The notes: generated from the letters alone by a model not told the origin. Shown: positions 1 to 9,711, counted from the first letter of the stretch. The stretch is 16,733 bases of DNA from Rhizophlyctis rosea (GCA_027596075.1 JADGJC010000570.1:1-16733), one strand, 5' to 3'. A program made the numbers and translations.

Positions 1-967
1 TATGCTTAAAAACATTTATGTGTGCGTGTGTGGAGCGATATTGAGGGATGGTGATTGTTATAGAATGTATGGCGCGTGGGGTATGGCGGATGTTATGGGA
101 GAGGTTATTGAAGGAAAGAATGGCAAGGGGAGATGAATCCTGGAGGAAGCGATGGGGTACTGAAGGTGCGGGGGAGGGGAGGTGTGTTGGAAAGACACGG
201 TGAGTATTCTGGTTGGTGGAGGTTTCGTGTCGCATTTGCGTGAAGTTTCCCACATGCTCTCATCTCGTTAGACATCTGTCGCGTAACTCCAGCTGCCCAC
301 AAATGCCCAACAAGTCTCGGTAACGGGCGGGCAGTACCTAAGCGATTAACATTCTGTCTTCTTCGAACTTCGTAAAGGCAAAGCGTTGTAATCAGTTCCC
401 AAATTCTTGTTTTCTTTCTCTTCTTCCGTGTGATTTGTGTAGTCATTTTGTTCTCCCTATCACCTTCGAATAAAGTCTATCGAATACAGTCAGGATTTCC
501 TTCATTAGCCTGACTCAATTTTGATATTGAATCCATCTGTGAACTACCTTTTCCGTCATTTTGTCTTTTCGCTTATTTTGTGAAGAGGTCTTGGTTTCGG
601 TCTTATGCTCGGGGGCACCATTCCACTTTACGGATTCTTTAAAGCTCATATCGGTGGACATCACAAGCGAGTTGAAGACATGTACATTGTTGGTCGGCTA
701 ACAGTTCCTCGTTCCGTCATCGTCGAGGCGCTGTCTCTTTTTGTATCCAACACTGAGATCTTGATATCGAATGGGTGTCTCTCCGCAAGTCGGAGAGAAA
801 TGGAAAGGCATCATGTGCATACATATGCCAATGAAGAACATCGAAATGTTTTATGATGAAGAGACTTGGGCCATGAACACCCGCCACGGGATGGTATATG
901 TGCGGCATCCAACGTTGACATCAGCTCATCTCTTCTTCTGTGACTTCGTGATGTTACAACCGATTTG

Positions 968-1068
968 CCCCACTTTGCTGTTTTTTGCTTTTTTCAGCCA
1001 TCTGTAAAGGACGCCAAAAAAGAAAAGCAAATATACCCCACGGTTTGCTGTTTGTCGCTTTCATCTGT
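968..1068 (+). repeat. Degenerate direct repeat, two ~35-nt copies
   Basis: Bases 968-1005 and 1036-1068 both begin with CCCCAC, continue with TTTGCTGTTT and a GC plus T-run, and end in CATCTGT. The second copy has a 2-nt insertion and a shorter T-run. The offset is 68 nt. It looks like an old local duplication in noncoding DNA; the low complexity of the T-runs weakens the case. Confidence 0.35.
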
Positions 1069-2179
1069 TGAGCTATTTGCGAGCGGCGGTTGCCGACTTG
1101 GAACCGCTCAAAATTGGGCTAGATTACTTTTTAGTGCTAATTCGAGAATGGCCAATCGTTCCAATTGGAGAAAACAAAATGTGCACACTCAAAATGGTTG
1201 GGTTATCTTCCCTTTCATAGTGGTTACTCGATCTCTGCGACAATCTTTGAGCGTACATTATACCCTTGTATCCACTCCACCCCACCTTTTCGTGAGCGTT
1301 TCTGGATGAGCGACGTTAGTTCCACCGCACCGCATATCATGGAGGGAGCACCACTGCAAACACTTTCAGATATACCTTAGCACTTTGTATGCACTGATCT
1401 GAAATACTCTGCTCATGTGGAGTTGTGTGTTCCCCATCCGATTTTGCGTCAGGGTTTGGCTTTTCGGTTTCCGGTCTTGCAGACGTATTTCGGAACGACT
1501 CAGGGAACCTGGTGTCAGTGACATTGCTCAAGATACTGACGATCAATCGGTGAGATTGTTGTCTTAAAGCGACAAATGGATGCATTCGACCTGCTCATTG
1601 CGACTTGTTCCCCTGTGGCAACCCTGACTGTTTTGCGTGGATAGTCGAAGCGCCGCAATCGGACTGACTGGTGGGCCCAGTTGATTGCCAAACAGAATCT
1701 CACTTACCATGGCATTTGCTTGCGTCCTAGACAAGAGCGCCCGAGTACACTTCAAAAGTCTGGAGACGCCAAGATATGTAATCACAGCAATCTGCAGAAG
1801 ATTGGTTTTGATCCAAAGTGATGAGACATATTCCATTGCCATCATAGGTCTGTCGTTCAAAGGGGCGCATGAAGCAATGCATGCTTACCTGGCTCTCATT
1901 CGGCTGCTGTATGTGCCATGAACCGCTTCATGCTAATTCGATTGGTAGCATCATTTTCTTTTGCACGAACATGGCAGCGACATTATGATCATGCCGTCAA
2001 AAGCGTCACCGCGAAAAAGAAACGCTCTGTCCATTTGTCGCATGTTCGACGTTTGGCTTCTGATTGACCTTGACGAAGGGTATCACTGCTTGCGTAGTTG
2101 GGTCTCCTCCGAAAACTTACACTGATGGTATTTCCCAACCTATCAGAATCAAAACATGATCGAGAGCATTGGACGGCCC

Positions 2180-2228
2180 CTTTGTTTGTTTACAAACAGT
2201 GTGGGGCAACCCACGTGATTTTTTCACC
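2180..2228 (+). repeat. 49-nt diverged repeat, copy 1 (partner at 7198)
   Basis: This 49-nt stretch aligns with 7198-7244 with nine mismatches and one 2-nt gap. Shared blocks include CTTTGTTT, TTTACAAA, TGTGG, CACG and TCACC. Eight of the nine mismatches are transitions. The copy contains a forkhead-like TGTTTAC and a CACGTG. Similarity stops at both ends. It could be a remnant of a dispersed element or a shared regulatory module. Confidence 0.4.
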
Positions 2229-2518
2229 AAATTCTGCTCCATTCCCAAATAATCCCAACATGTGTAAGTCAACGATTAAAAGAGGCTGGGACTAAATATC
2301 AATGGCAAACGCCTAGAGCAAGGCGATTACGGTGGAAGCCATCGTTCGAGCAGAATATCTGCAAACGGAAAGAAGCATACCCCATCTATGTTGGGGTTCG
2401 ATGCCCTACAATCATTGAACCCCTAGCGACAATCTGTCCGGACCCAATTCTTGCCCAACCCAATTAATTTTCCTTCGCAAATCGCTAAGGTATTAGCCGA
2501 TCACCGCAGAGCCGCAAA

Positions 2519-3061
2519 ATGGAACAAACACAATACAACTCCTCCAAATCTAACTCCAACTCTTCCCTTTTCGCTATTCATCAGACACCCAAAAGCATGT
2601 ACGGACTAATTAGAACCCTCTACTCGTGGTCTCTATCAAACAACAAAGAAGAACCAACCCAACCACCTCTCCTTTGCCCTACATCCTCATCGGAAAGCTT
2701 TCGAACAGTGGCAAAATCAGTCGCTGGCATTCTCGACAAGACAAGAAACCTCATCTCACGCCACGGTACGCCTTCTCCCATTGATTTGTCCGAGGTCAAC
2801 TTGCGGCACTTGCTGAGCAGTCGGGGTTTTGGGTGAACAGAAACCGCCATATGTATCTCTCTATCAGTATTGCTCATTCTGAGCGTGGTGATTTGGCTGG
2901 GTATTGAGTGGGCGAAAGGAAGCGAAGCTGCCAGAAGAGCTGTCATTATGATTGTCTGTCCCTTATTATCTGCTGTGGTGGGTGGGGGGTGCTTCTGGTA
3001 CTGTACCGCCCCGAGAACGTCGGCGGCGGTAGGTAGGGAGGTGTCGATGGAGACGGTATAA
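2519..3061 (+). CDS. Candidate small two-TM membrane protein, probably spliced
   Basis: Not a recognised family. The ATG at 2519 has a good context (A at -3). The frame encodes a Ser/Asn-rich N-terminus and an amphipathic stretch, then meets TGA at 2834-2836. The same frame then continues to TAA at 3059-3061 and encodes two hydrophobic segments, around ICISLSVLLILSVVIWLGI and AVIMIVCPLLSAVV, which look like membrane helices. A 75-nt intron at 2766-2840 (GTACGC...AACAG) would remove the TGA in phase and give a 155-residue protein. GTACGC is a weak donor. The alternative is a gene broken by nonsense mutation. A minus-strand ATG ORF (2946 to 2620, 108 codons) overlaps and competes; I prefer the plus strand because both hydrophobic segments lie in the frame of the ATG. 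A further exon may follow at 3077. Confidence 0.4.
2766..2840 (+). other. Candidate intron in the membrane-protein gene
   Basis: The 75-nt segment starts GTACGC and ends AACAG, with branch-like TCAAC and CTGAG motifs inside. It is phase 1 and divisible by three, and it contains the only in-frame stop between the N-terminal part and the two hydrophobic segments. A 55-nt alternative using the AG at 2819-2820 gives another frame that stops soon and lacks the hydrophobic segments. Confidence 0.35.
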
Positions 3062-3076
3062 TATTACTGAGATCAG

Positions 3077-3252
3077 AGAATACGCGCAATTGGATGAAAG
3101 TCCTGGCAAGGATGGGCCTTTTCATTGGGATGCCAGTTTTGCTGCACCATTCGACTGGCGAGGTGGGCATTACTACGGAGATGACCGACATCATGCTCAC
3201 GTTGGAGTCTCATCTCAAGTGGACATGGCGATGGAGAAAAGACAAAAGCTAA
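3077..3252 (+). CDS. Possible last exon or small ORF after the membrane gene
   Basis: A frame open from 3037 to TAA at 3250-3252 contains an ATG at 3094 that starts a 52-residue ORF beginning MKVLARMGLFIGM. A 44-nt intron at 3033-3076 (GTAGGG...TTACTGAGATCAG) would join it in phase to the upstream exon, replacing the last dozen residues of the two-TM protein. The acceptor and branch-like motif are good; the donor is weak and the intron is short. The peptide is not recognised. It could be a separate small ORF or noncoding. Confidence 0.22.
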
Positions 3253-3376
3253 GAGCAGCAACACCGCATGTACGTTGATATGATGAATCCATGACGTTTT
3301 GAGCGCGATGTCCATCCCACCGCAGGACGGGTTTACGCCCATCTCGACGTTTCAAGTCTACCGCATGATAAACTTG

Positions 3377-3399
3377 ACGCAAGCCATGATTGCTTGCGT
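3377..3399. repeat. 8-bp inverted repeat with 7-nt spacer
   Basis: ACGCAAGC at 3377-3384 is the exact reverse complement of GCTTGCGT at 3392-3399, separated by CATGATT. It lies in noncoding DNA. It could form a small hairpin or be a dimeric protein-binding site, or be chance. Confidence 0.4.
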
Positions 3400-4099
3400 T
3401 CGGACCAGAAAAGAGAGGTAGACAAAAAGCATCACCTCCAGCCGATCGAGAATGGTTACGAACGATCCGACGGTCTTTACGTCTTCATGGAGTTACAAAC
3501 AGTATCAACCGGAAACCACCATCGTGCGGATATTCCAGCAAGACAGGGTCGATAGTTGTAATTACAGGGGTTGCAAGGCTCCGTCAAGTTGCCAATTGTT
3601 GTCAAAGGCCGTCCGCCATTTATATCTTGAAGAAGATGGTAACAAAATTTGAATATGATCCAGAATCCGACAACGTCTAACGTCGCTGAGGTCGCAACGG
3701 GGATGCACATAGCACTCTTTCTTCGGCTCTTTTCCTTGTGAGATCAGTTGGAGGAGAGTGAAGGGGGACTTCGCCGGCTTGAAACTTGTCTTGCTCGACT
3801 CATCTGGTATTTTTTCTAGTTTGGCTTGTGTTTGATTTCTCGTGAAGTATCGTTCCATTCCACACCATGCACCAGGAATTTGAGCGCTGATTGAGACCTC
3901 GTGACTGCTATATTCACTCCTTTTTTCGTTCAGTTTCAACCCAATCGGCATGGAGTTGATAATGATCGGAAACAAATGCATCACCAGGCAACGAGAGGGT
4001 TTGTGAAACTGACAGCACCACGTGGTTGAGCTCTGTTGATCGTCAAGAAAGTTTTCATTTTGCATTTTCAAATTAGAAGTCAGAAAGCAAAAAGTATAG

Positions 4100-4131
4100 G
4101 CTGATACATGGTACGCCGACCATGTATCAGC
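4100..4131. repeat. Perfect 13-bp inverted repeat (hairpin)
   Basis: GCTGATACATGGT at 4100-4112 is the exact reverse complement of ACCATGTATCAGC at 4119-4131, with a 6-nt spacer ACGCCG and a G-run immediately 3'. A 13-bp perfect stem is unlikely by chance at this exact spacing. It lies about 550 nt beyond the 3' end of the minus-strand ankyrin gene. Possible roles are an RNA hairpin, a binding site for a symmetric protein, or the footprint of a palindromic element. Confidence 0.75.
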
Positions 4132-4679
4132 GGGGGGGCACGTGCAAGTTGCCGGGGTGGCCGAGCACACTGCACCCTCAGCCTATGTTTCTGTGTCGAT
4201 GAGATCTGCTGGGCCAATTGCATACTATCTTGATTGTAACCATCAGTCCTTTGGAAACAAACACTCTTCGACTCAATGTGGTCTGTAGAAGCGCAACAAC
4301 TTTGAACGCTGATTGGCCACCAAACGCACATACTTGTGGGAGTACTATTTAGTGAGGAAAAGATCGTGGAGTCCATCTGTAGCACGTGGAGATCTTTCTG
4401 TTTTTCTCAATGGGGACAACCGTTGGACAATTCGCAAACATAAACAGTACACATCATGTGCCAAGGGCAAATCTCCTCATATATGAAGTCGTTCGTTGTG
4501 TATTGAGACCTGCTCGTGTTGGACTAAGTGTGTGTGGCGTCGAACGACCGTGAAATTTGAGTGAAAGATAGAAGAGCCACTGTTGGAATGACGCTAACGC
4601 AGAGAGTTTCAAAATGATTCAGTAAGATTACCTCACCTGTTGGTGTGGTCAGACGAGTGTCTGTGTGCATACCTCAACC

Positions 4680-6573
4680 TCATTCTACTTCTCGCTGAGC
4701 CCCAACAGTCGCCGTTCGACTCTTCTCCTCTACATGCAGAAAAGGTTGTCAATGATTTGTTACCATGGGATTCCGCTGAGGAATCAGCCCTCTTACCAAC
4801 TAGCTGTTGCAACATTCTCATCACCACCTGATACCCCGGATCTTTCGCAAGTTTCAAGAATTCCCAAGCACGGCCCGATTTAGCATACTCCTCCACAATC
4901 CCAGCATCCAGCAATCTTCTAAACACTTCCGTCTTCCCATTTTCGACCGTAACTTTCACACACGTATACAACGACCGGCTCCTCTCAAACTTTTCTTTGT
5001 TGTGTGGTCGACCCATCGTAGCGAACACGTTGATCTTCCCGTCGGGTAATCTAGGAAACTCCATGGGCACTCCCCCGGCATGCGTTGCCACTCCGGCATC
5101 TATAATCATCTGCACAATCTCCGTGTATCCCTTCCGCGCCGCAACCAAAAGGGCTGTGCCCAAGTCGTCCCTGAACTGTTCCCCGGTCGAAAATACCTCC
5201 CTTCCCGCCCCAGCGTCTAACAGCAAACGGGCGATTTCTGCATGTCCCCCTTCGGTTGCATCCAACAAGGCCGTACCGCCAAAACCCTTCCTCACGTCCA
5301 CACCGTGTAGTAACAACAAATGCACTGTGTCCGTCATCCCTTGACGTGCAGCATGTTTCAACGCCGTGCCATCTCTAGCATTGACATCGACACCTGCCTC
5401 CAGGAGTAAACCGACGATGACGGTGGATCCCTGCGCGCCATGCACAGCCTCATCATTGCGGGCATGGATGTTGGCACCGTGTTCTATCAATGACTGTACG
5501 ATTTCCGGACACCCGGGCCATAAGCATGCTGTTCTCAGGGGCTCATCCTCAAGTGCGTGGACGTCCGCCCCGAGTTCCAGCAGCAACTGGACAGTTGAGA
5601 CACGCTCCGCATACCGCTCGGGTTCGCGAAGAAGATCCTCCCCCTGTAACATGGCTTCCTGCAATTCGACAGCCGTCCGAACTGCACCGCGTAATGCCGC
5701 GTCGTTTTTGGTATGAATGGCGGCTCCAGCGTCTAGTAGCAGGCGTACACTATCTAACTTTCCACTGCTTGCGGCATGCACTAGGGCGGCGTCGTTTCTG
5801 TGATGAACGTCTGCTCCCTTCTCAATTAGAAAGCGCACCATCTCCGATGATTCCAGTGTAGCCACATGCGGCAATGCCCACCGCCACCCTGTGGTTCCTG
5901 CATTCACCAAGAGTTTTCCGATTTCGATCCAAACAGAATTTCTGCTACTATATCCCTCCGTTTTAGCCTTCCGAAATACTTCCTCATACACCAGTGAAAA
6001 ATTGTACGAGTCCTCGGGATTGCACCTTCCCAACAGCAACTGTACCATATCTACGTGTCCGTTGCTTGCTGCTATGGCTAACGCCTCATACAGGGCGTAC
6101 GAGTCGATGTTGCGGGCGGCTTCGCCATCCGTCAAGCACTCCACCACCGACGTAAATCCTGCCCGCGCCGCGGCTACCAGAGCGTCCGACTTTCCGTCCC
6201 CCGTTGCCTGTGGGAGGAGTTTCCGGACAATATCAACATGTCCATTCCGCGCCGCCCACTCCAAACCATTGTCCAGATTTATCTGAAACCACATTTCTGC
6301 GTCGGACCGCCTCACCCATCGCCCTCCACCTTCAGACCGAAGGAACAAATTCCCACTTAACCTCCATCTCAACTCCCCCTGAATCAAGTCGTTCTGTGTT
6401 ATGATTTGACGAAAGCCCTTGCGTAGTTGCAGAAGCTTTCGAGCGTCGATTGGTGTGCAGTAGTACGCAATGATGGGGTATACGTCGTCGAGGAGGGTGG
6501 TGGCGACGAGTGTCGGGTTGCCCCCGCTGAACTGTTGTTGTTGTGCCCCAACGGATTGCTCAACAGAAGACAT
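4680..6573 (-). CDS. F-box-like / ankyrin-repeat protein
   Basis: The ATG at 6573 (MSSVEQSVG) is the first in the frame; the frame is open further upstream but only from a TTG. Residues 24-60 (LLDDVYPII...ARKLLQLRKGFRQI) resemble a diverged F-box, which normally recruits Skp1 in SCF ubiquitin ligases. From about residue 102 to 590 there are roughly 13 ankyrin repeats, seen as repeated A-A-x-x-G-H-x-x-x-V-x-x-L-L and L-L-D-A-G-A patterns. The sixth repeat carries an insertion of about 30 residues rich in Glu and Leu. The repeats would bind a protein partner, possibly a degradation target. Unspliced, the frame ends at 4633 with a low-complexity tail; a 67-nt intron at 4730-4796 gives a tidier 608-residue product ending at TGA 4680-4682. 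It faces the TIR-TPR gene head to head. Ankyrin identity is near certain; the F-box is moderate. Confidence 0.9.
4730..4796 (-). other. Probable 67-nt intron near the 3' end of the ankyrin gene
   Basis: On the minus strand the segment starts GTAAGA after exon base 4797, contains a branch-like ATTGAC followed by CCTTTTCTG, and ends ATGTAG. Removing it joins Gln-Gln-Leu-Val to Glu-Glu-Lys-Ser and ends the protein after 16 more residues. Size and signals fit short fungal introns. The unspliced frame stays open, so the sequence alone does not force the intron. Confidence 0.55.
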
Positions 6574-6750
6574 TGCGGGTTGGACGATTGTAGGCGCTGG
6601 CTTGCGTAGGGAGAGGAAATAAACTTGAGCAATCAAACGATGTCAGCCCAACGAGTGCGAAGTTCCATGAATAAAGGCACAGACCTAGCCTTCGCAACAG
6701 CCTGTGAGAATAGAGACCTGATGATGATTGATCCAAAGGAAACAAAATGC

Positions 6751-6780
6751 GGAAGGAAAGGAGGAGAGGAGAGAGGTGGG
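6751..6780 (-). promoter_or_regulatory. Pyrimidine-rich tract upstream of the ankyrin gene
   Basis: On the coding (minus) strand this is a near-continuous C/T run of about 30 nt, 178 to 207 nt upstream of the ATG at 6573. CT-rich blocks near transcription starts are common in filamentous fungal promoters; assigning that role here is inference. No TATA box is evident nearby. Confidence 0.35.
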
Positions 6781-7197
6781 GTTGTGTGATTTGCTCCTGT
6801 ACGACCCTGTAAAACGTTCTGTCGCACACTCCCCCGTACAAGCCAGGCCAGGCTGCCAGGTCAAATTTCGTAAGCAAACTGAGTGGCGCTGAGACCCTTT
6901 GTTGTGTGCAATGGAAGGCGTATTGGTGCGGGCCATGCTTCCAATCACTGTCATGAAGGACACATACTTTCTCTATGCACCGCTCAAACTGACTGCTGGA
7001 ATCGCTCGACTTGCTGCCCGGAACATCGTCATCGCCTAAGCTTTGACCTGTGAAACTCATAAAAAATGAGGGAGAGAGCATCAAATCAAGCGCGAATATG
7101 CTGCAATACCCAGCGGGACCGGACGTCGCTGTAGAGCTCCAGACAGGAGACTTGGTGGGTAAGGGGAACATCGACTTTGTTTGGCTACAGTTGTACT

Positions 7198-7244
7198 CTT
7201 TGTTTATTTACAAATGATGTGGCGCAGCTCACGCGTTTCTCACC
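7198..7244 (+). repeat. 47-nt diverged repeat, copy 2 (partner at 2180)
   Basis: Same orientation as the 2180-2228 copy, about 80% identical over 47 aligned bases, with a 2-nt deletion and mostly transition differences. Here the forkhead-like motif reads TATTTAC and the CACGTG has become CACGCG. Confidence 0.4.
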
Positions 7245-7899
7245 CACCGAAGATGTAATCCACCGAATTTTAACAGCAGCAGAGGCCCAAGGGCTGCAAT
7301 GGAGTTGGAGTTTCGAAACCCGCGCAAGCTCAAACAACATCTCTCTATTAGCGTTATGGTGAAATTGGTTTCCATCGACTGACTTTACAGCATCGTGTAT
7401 CAGGAGATAGGATTCCGGATGAGGGAGCAAATCGTTCCAATTTGGTCTCGTAACAGGGAAATACAAAACTTCCAGTTTGCTCCGACCACTAAGCCGGAAC
7501 CATACCTTTCTTATGGTTTTTCGATGATGTCTTGCGCTTGTGGAGGCATTTTTAGTCATGTGATCTCTGATTCGCCTTGCTTGCGCCCAAAGAGGACACA
7601 GTTGCCAAGCCACTTGCGGCATGTCGTCTTATCCTCGCTGCCCTTCGCTGTCTCTCCTCCATCGGCAATTTTCCATTAGCGGCATTTTTTCCCGGAACGC
7701 CTTCTTATCGGCTTCAGCAACGTCCCTCTCCCCATAAACACTCTGCGAATTACAAAGCTCGTTCAAGAGGTCGGCTCGCCCTGCACGATAAATAGTCAAC
7801 AAGTTGGATCCGAGGATTCACGTGAATGGTAGATGTGTAGGACTCAACCCCCAAGGTTTTTACTGATATACTCATTATGTTTCATTGATAGTCGCAGCG

Positions 7900-9711
7900 A
7901 TGGAGCCCAACTCAGCAATTGCCAGTGTTCCTCCCACCAATACCACCGATCTTCCCCTCCTCGGTGTTCGCGTATCCTTCTTCGAGACCTTCATTGCTGA
8001 TTGCGGGGGACGTGCCGCACTTGCAGGGTTGACCACGGCGGAAGTGTGCAACAACTTCGTTAAACCTCGAACCAAAGAAACCCAATCCCTTTGCCAAAGC
8101 CGCATCACCACCACTCCGTCCGCTGTTGGACAAGCCAAGTGGTTCATCAGCCACTGCTGGCAATACACATTCCTTGACGTCGTTGACGCAATCATGTCAT
8201 TTTTCGAAACGGTAGCAACCCCCAGAACGTTATTGTCCAAGACGTCAGAAAAGAATAAATATGAGTCCACAATTCCTTCGGTGGTCGACCTTCCTCGTGA
8301 TGACCCGTACGTGTGGTTTGATCTTTTCTCTCTGCCTCAACACACTCGGAGCACCATTGCGGCTGATTGGCTACAAACCACATTCATGAACGCCATTGCA
8401 ACCATGGGCAATGTGCTGATGATCCTCACCCCCTGGAACGATCCCATAACACTTACACGCGCATGGTGCGTTTTCGAACTATACGCCGCGGCAATAACCA
8501 AATCCAATTTCCATATCTCCTTACCGCCTTCTGATAACGCCCTCTTCTATAAATCCATGAGTCACGACACCAACGTCTATTATCACGCTACCGCAGCTTT
8601 GGATGCTGAGCAAAGTAAAGCTACCGAGCAAGACGATTTGATCGCCATTCAAACTGCAATTCGGCAAAGCGTGGGGTTCGCTGAATTAAATAGAATAGTC
8701 CTTGAGCTCCTGTTCAACTGGATGGTTGAAGTCCTAAAGGAACAAATTCGAGCCTCGAAGGAAGCCTCAGACGTAGAATTCTACGGCAAATGGTTGTGCA
8801 CCTTGGCGACACTATATCAAGATAAGGGATTGTACACAAAGGCGGGGCCGCTTCATGAGGAGAGCTACAAAGTTACCTCTACGCATTTCGGGAAAGATCA
8901 CCCACGTTCCCTTTCCGCTCTGACTAACCTTTGCGCCTGCTATGACATGCAAGGAGAATACGCTTTGGTGGAGCCGCACCTCGAAAATCTCGTCATAATA
9001 TCACGGCGGTTACTCGGGCATGACGACGAACGAACTCTCGCTAGGGCACATAATTTAGGCGGCGTGTACATCGGGCAGGGGAAGGGTGACCTAGCCGAAC
9101 CTCTCTTGAAGGACTGCCTGGCAAGACGGGAACGCGTATTGGGGAAGGAGCATGAGCTCACAAATGCGACGCTTGCGTATCTAGCTTCCGCGTATGTGGT
9201 GCAGGGAAGGTTGGCAGAGGCAGAGCCTTTACGTCAAGCTTGTTATGAGCGGGCGCTCGAGGCGTTTGGAGAAAGGCATCCGTTCACCTTGCATGCCTTG
9301 AGTCACTTAGCTGCTTTGCACGGGGCAAAAGGAGATTATGAAGAAGCGATCCGTCTCTACGAAGAATGCATAGTTTTTAGCAAAGAAGTATTAGGAGTAG
9401 ACCATCCGGCCACGCTCGCTACTGTCGAAAATTTCGGTGTGATGTACGAAGCGGCAGGGAACATGGAAAAAGCGATCGGGATGTATTATTACTGTTTCGA
9501 ACAACGCGTCAAAAAGGAGGAGGAGAATCAACGATCTATCACTAGGGTAGCTGCGAAACTTGCCAATCTCCTTTCGACGGATCCACAGAGGGTAGAGGAG
9601 GCGGAGGAGTTGTTCCTTGTTTGCGTGAAAAAGGGAAGGGAGATAGACGGAGACGATCATCCCAGTACACTCTTCCAGATGAGGAGTCTGGGTGTAGTAT
9701 ACATGTTTTAA
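7900..9711 (+). CDS. TIR-like domain / kinesin-light-chain-type TPR protein
   Basis: The ATG at 7900 (GCAGCGATGG, good context) gives 603 residues. Residues 81-195 carry three blocks: WFISHCW (81-87), WFDLFSLPQH (139-148) and RAWCVFEL (187-194). The last matches the WCxxEL motif of TIR domains, where the Glu (E193 here) is the catalytic residue of NAD-cleaving TIRs. This suggests a TIR-like fold and possibly NADase activity; the match is by motif only. From about residue 296 come seven 42-residue TPRs of kinesin-light-chain type (LGxxYxxQGxxxxAEPL and HPxTL), a protein-binding array. This does not make it a kinesin light chain, although such proteins are often labelled so. The frame ends at TAA 9709-9711, exactly where the eighth repeat should have Gln (YMF-stop-GK), so the gene appears truncated. 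No signal peptide or transmembrane segment is seen. Confidence 0.92.
   Translation: MEPNSAIASVPPTNTTDLPLLGVRVSFFETFIADCGGRAALAGLTTAEVCNNFVKPRTKETQSLCQSRITTTPSAVGQAKWFISHCWQYTFLDVVDAIMSFFETVATPRTLLSKTSEKNKYESTIPSVVDLPRDDPYVWFDLFSLPQHTRSTIAADWLQTTFMNAIATMGNVLMILTPWNDPITLTRAWCVFELYAAAITKSNFHISLPPSDNALFYKSMSHDTNVYYHATAALDAEQSKATEQDDLIAIQTAIRQSVGFAELNRIVLELLFNWMVEVLKEQIRASKEASDVEFYGKWLCTLATLYQDKGLYTKAGPLHEESYKVTSTHFGKDHPRSLSALTNLCACYDMQGEYALVEPHLENLVIISRRLLGHDDERTLARAHNLGGVYIGQGKGDLAEPLLKDCLARRERVLGKEHELTNATLAYLASAYVVQGRLAEAEPLRQACYERALEAFGERHPFTLHALSHLAALHGAKGDYEEAIRLYEECIVFSKEVLGVDHPATLATVENFGVMYEAAGNMEKAIGMYYYCFEQRVKKEEENQRSITRVAAKLANLLSTDPQRVEEAEELFLVCVKKGREIDGDDHPSTLFQMRSLGVVYMF

Larger units (their letters stand above)
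1..2518. other. Gene-poor region, no supported gene
   Basis: I see no recognisable gene here. The first 205 bases are purine-rich on the plus strand and contain a GTGAGT donor-like hexamer at about 204. Two ATG-initiated ORFs are worth recording. One is on the minus strand, 446 to 105, 113 codons, with a very basic start (MTTQITRKKRKK) and an A at -3; it could be a chance ORF or the first exon of a gene lying to the left. The other is on the plus strand, 605-856, 83 codons, preceded by a T/C-rich stretch. Neither resembles a family I know. An AATAAA hexamer on the plus strand lies near 469. Other long ORFs in this stretch lack an ATG start. Confidence 0.5.
3253..4679. other. No recognised gene; small ORFs and two inverted repeats
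   Basis: No family is recognisable. A plus-strand ATG ORF at 3452-3652 (66 codons, beginning MVTNDPTVF, Cys-containing) reads like protein but has no clear partner exons. A minus-strand frame from 4170 to 3562 stays open for 202 codons but lacks an ATG at its start and has no domain. Inverted repeats lie at 3377-3399 and 4100-4131. The stretch also covers the presumed 3' region of the minus-strand ankyrin gene; I found no clear polyadenylation hexamer for it. Confidence 0.5.
6574..7899. other. Divergent intergenic region between ankyrin and TIR-TPR genes
   Basis: About 1.3 kb separates two divergent starts, so it should hold both promoters. It contains a pyrimidine tract for the minus-strand gene (6751-6780), a diverged 47-nt repeat (7198-7244), and an AT-rich GATAAATAG near 7787. 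Upstream of the TIR-TPR start, 7829-7891 (GTAGAT...TTGATAG, with ACTGAT inside) could be a 63-nt 5' UTR intron. A 203-codon minus-strand ATG ORF (7171 to 6560) spans much of the spacer but looks like no known protein. Confidence 0.55.

Noticed and set aside
2392..2420. T-arm-like GGGGTTCGATGCCCT
   Set aside because: No matching acceptor or D-arm about 50-60 nt upstream; not a tRNA.
3562..4170. 202-codon minus-strand open frame
   Set aside because: It starts at GTG, has no recognisable domain, and spans the perfect inverted repeat.
4146..4170. tRNA Leu/Ser-like A-box (GGTGGCCGAG)
   Set aside because: No B-box (GGTTCGAATCC-like) at the right distance and no acceptor stem.
4640..6609. Series of plus-strand ORFs of 60-131 codons over the ankyrin gene
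   Set aside because: They are antisense shadows of a coherent 600-residue ankyrin protein.
6560..7171. 203-codon minus-strand ATG ORF upstream of the ankyrin start
   Set aside because: No domain, C/T-rich composition, and it overlaps the ankyrin ATG in another frame. Better explained as promoter and 5' UTR that happens to be open.
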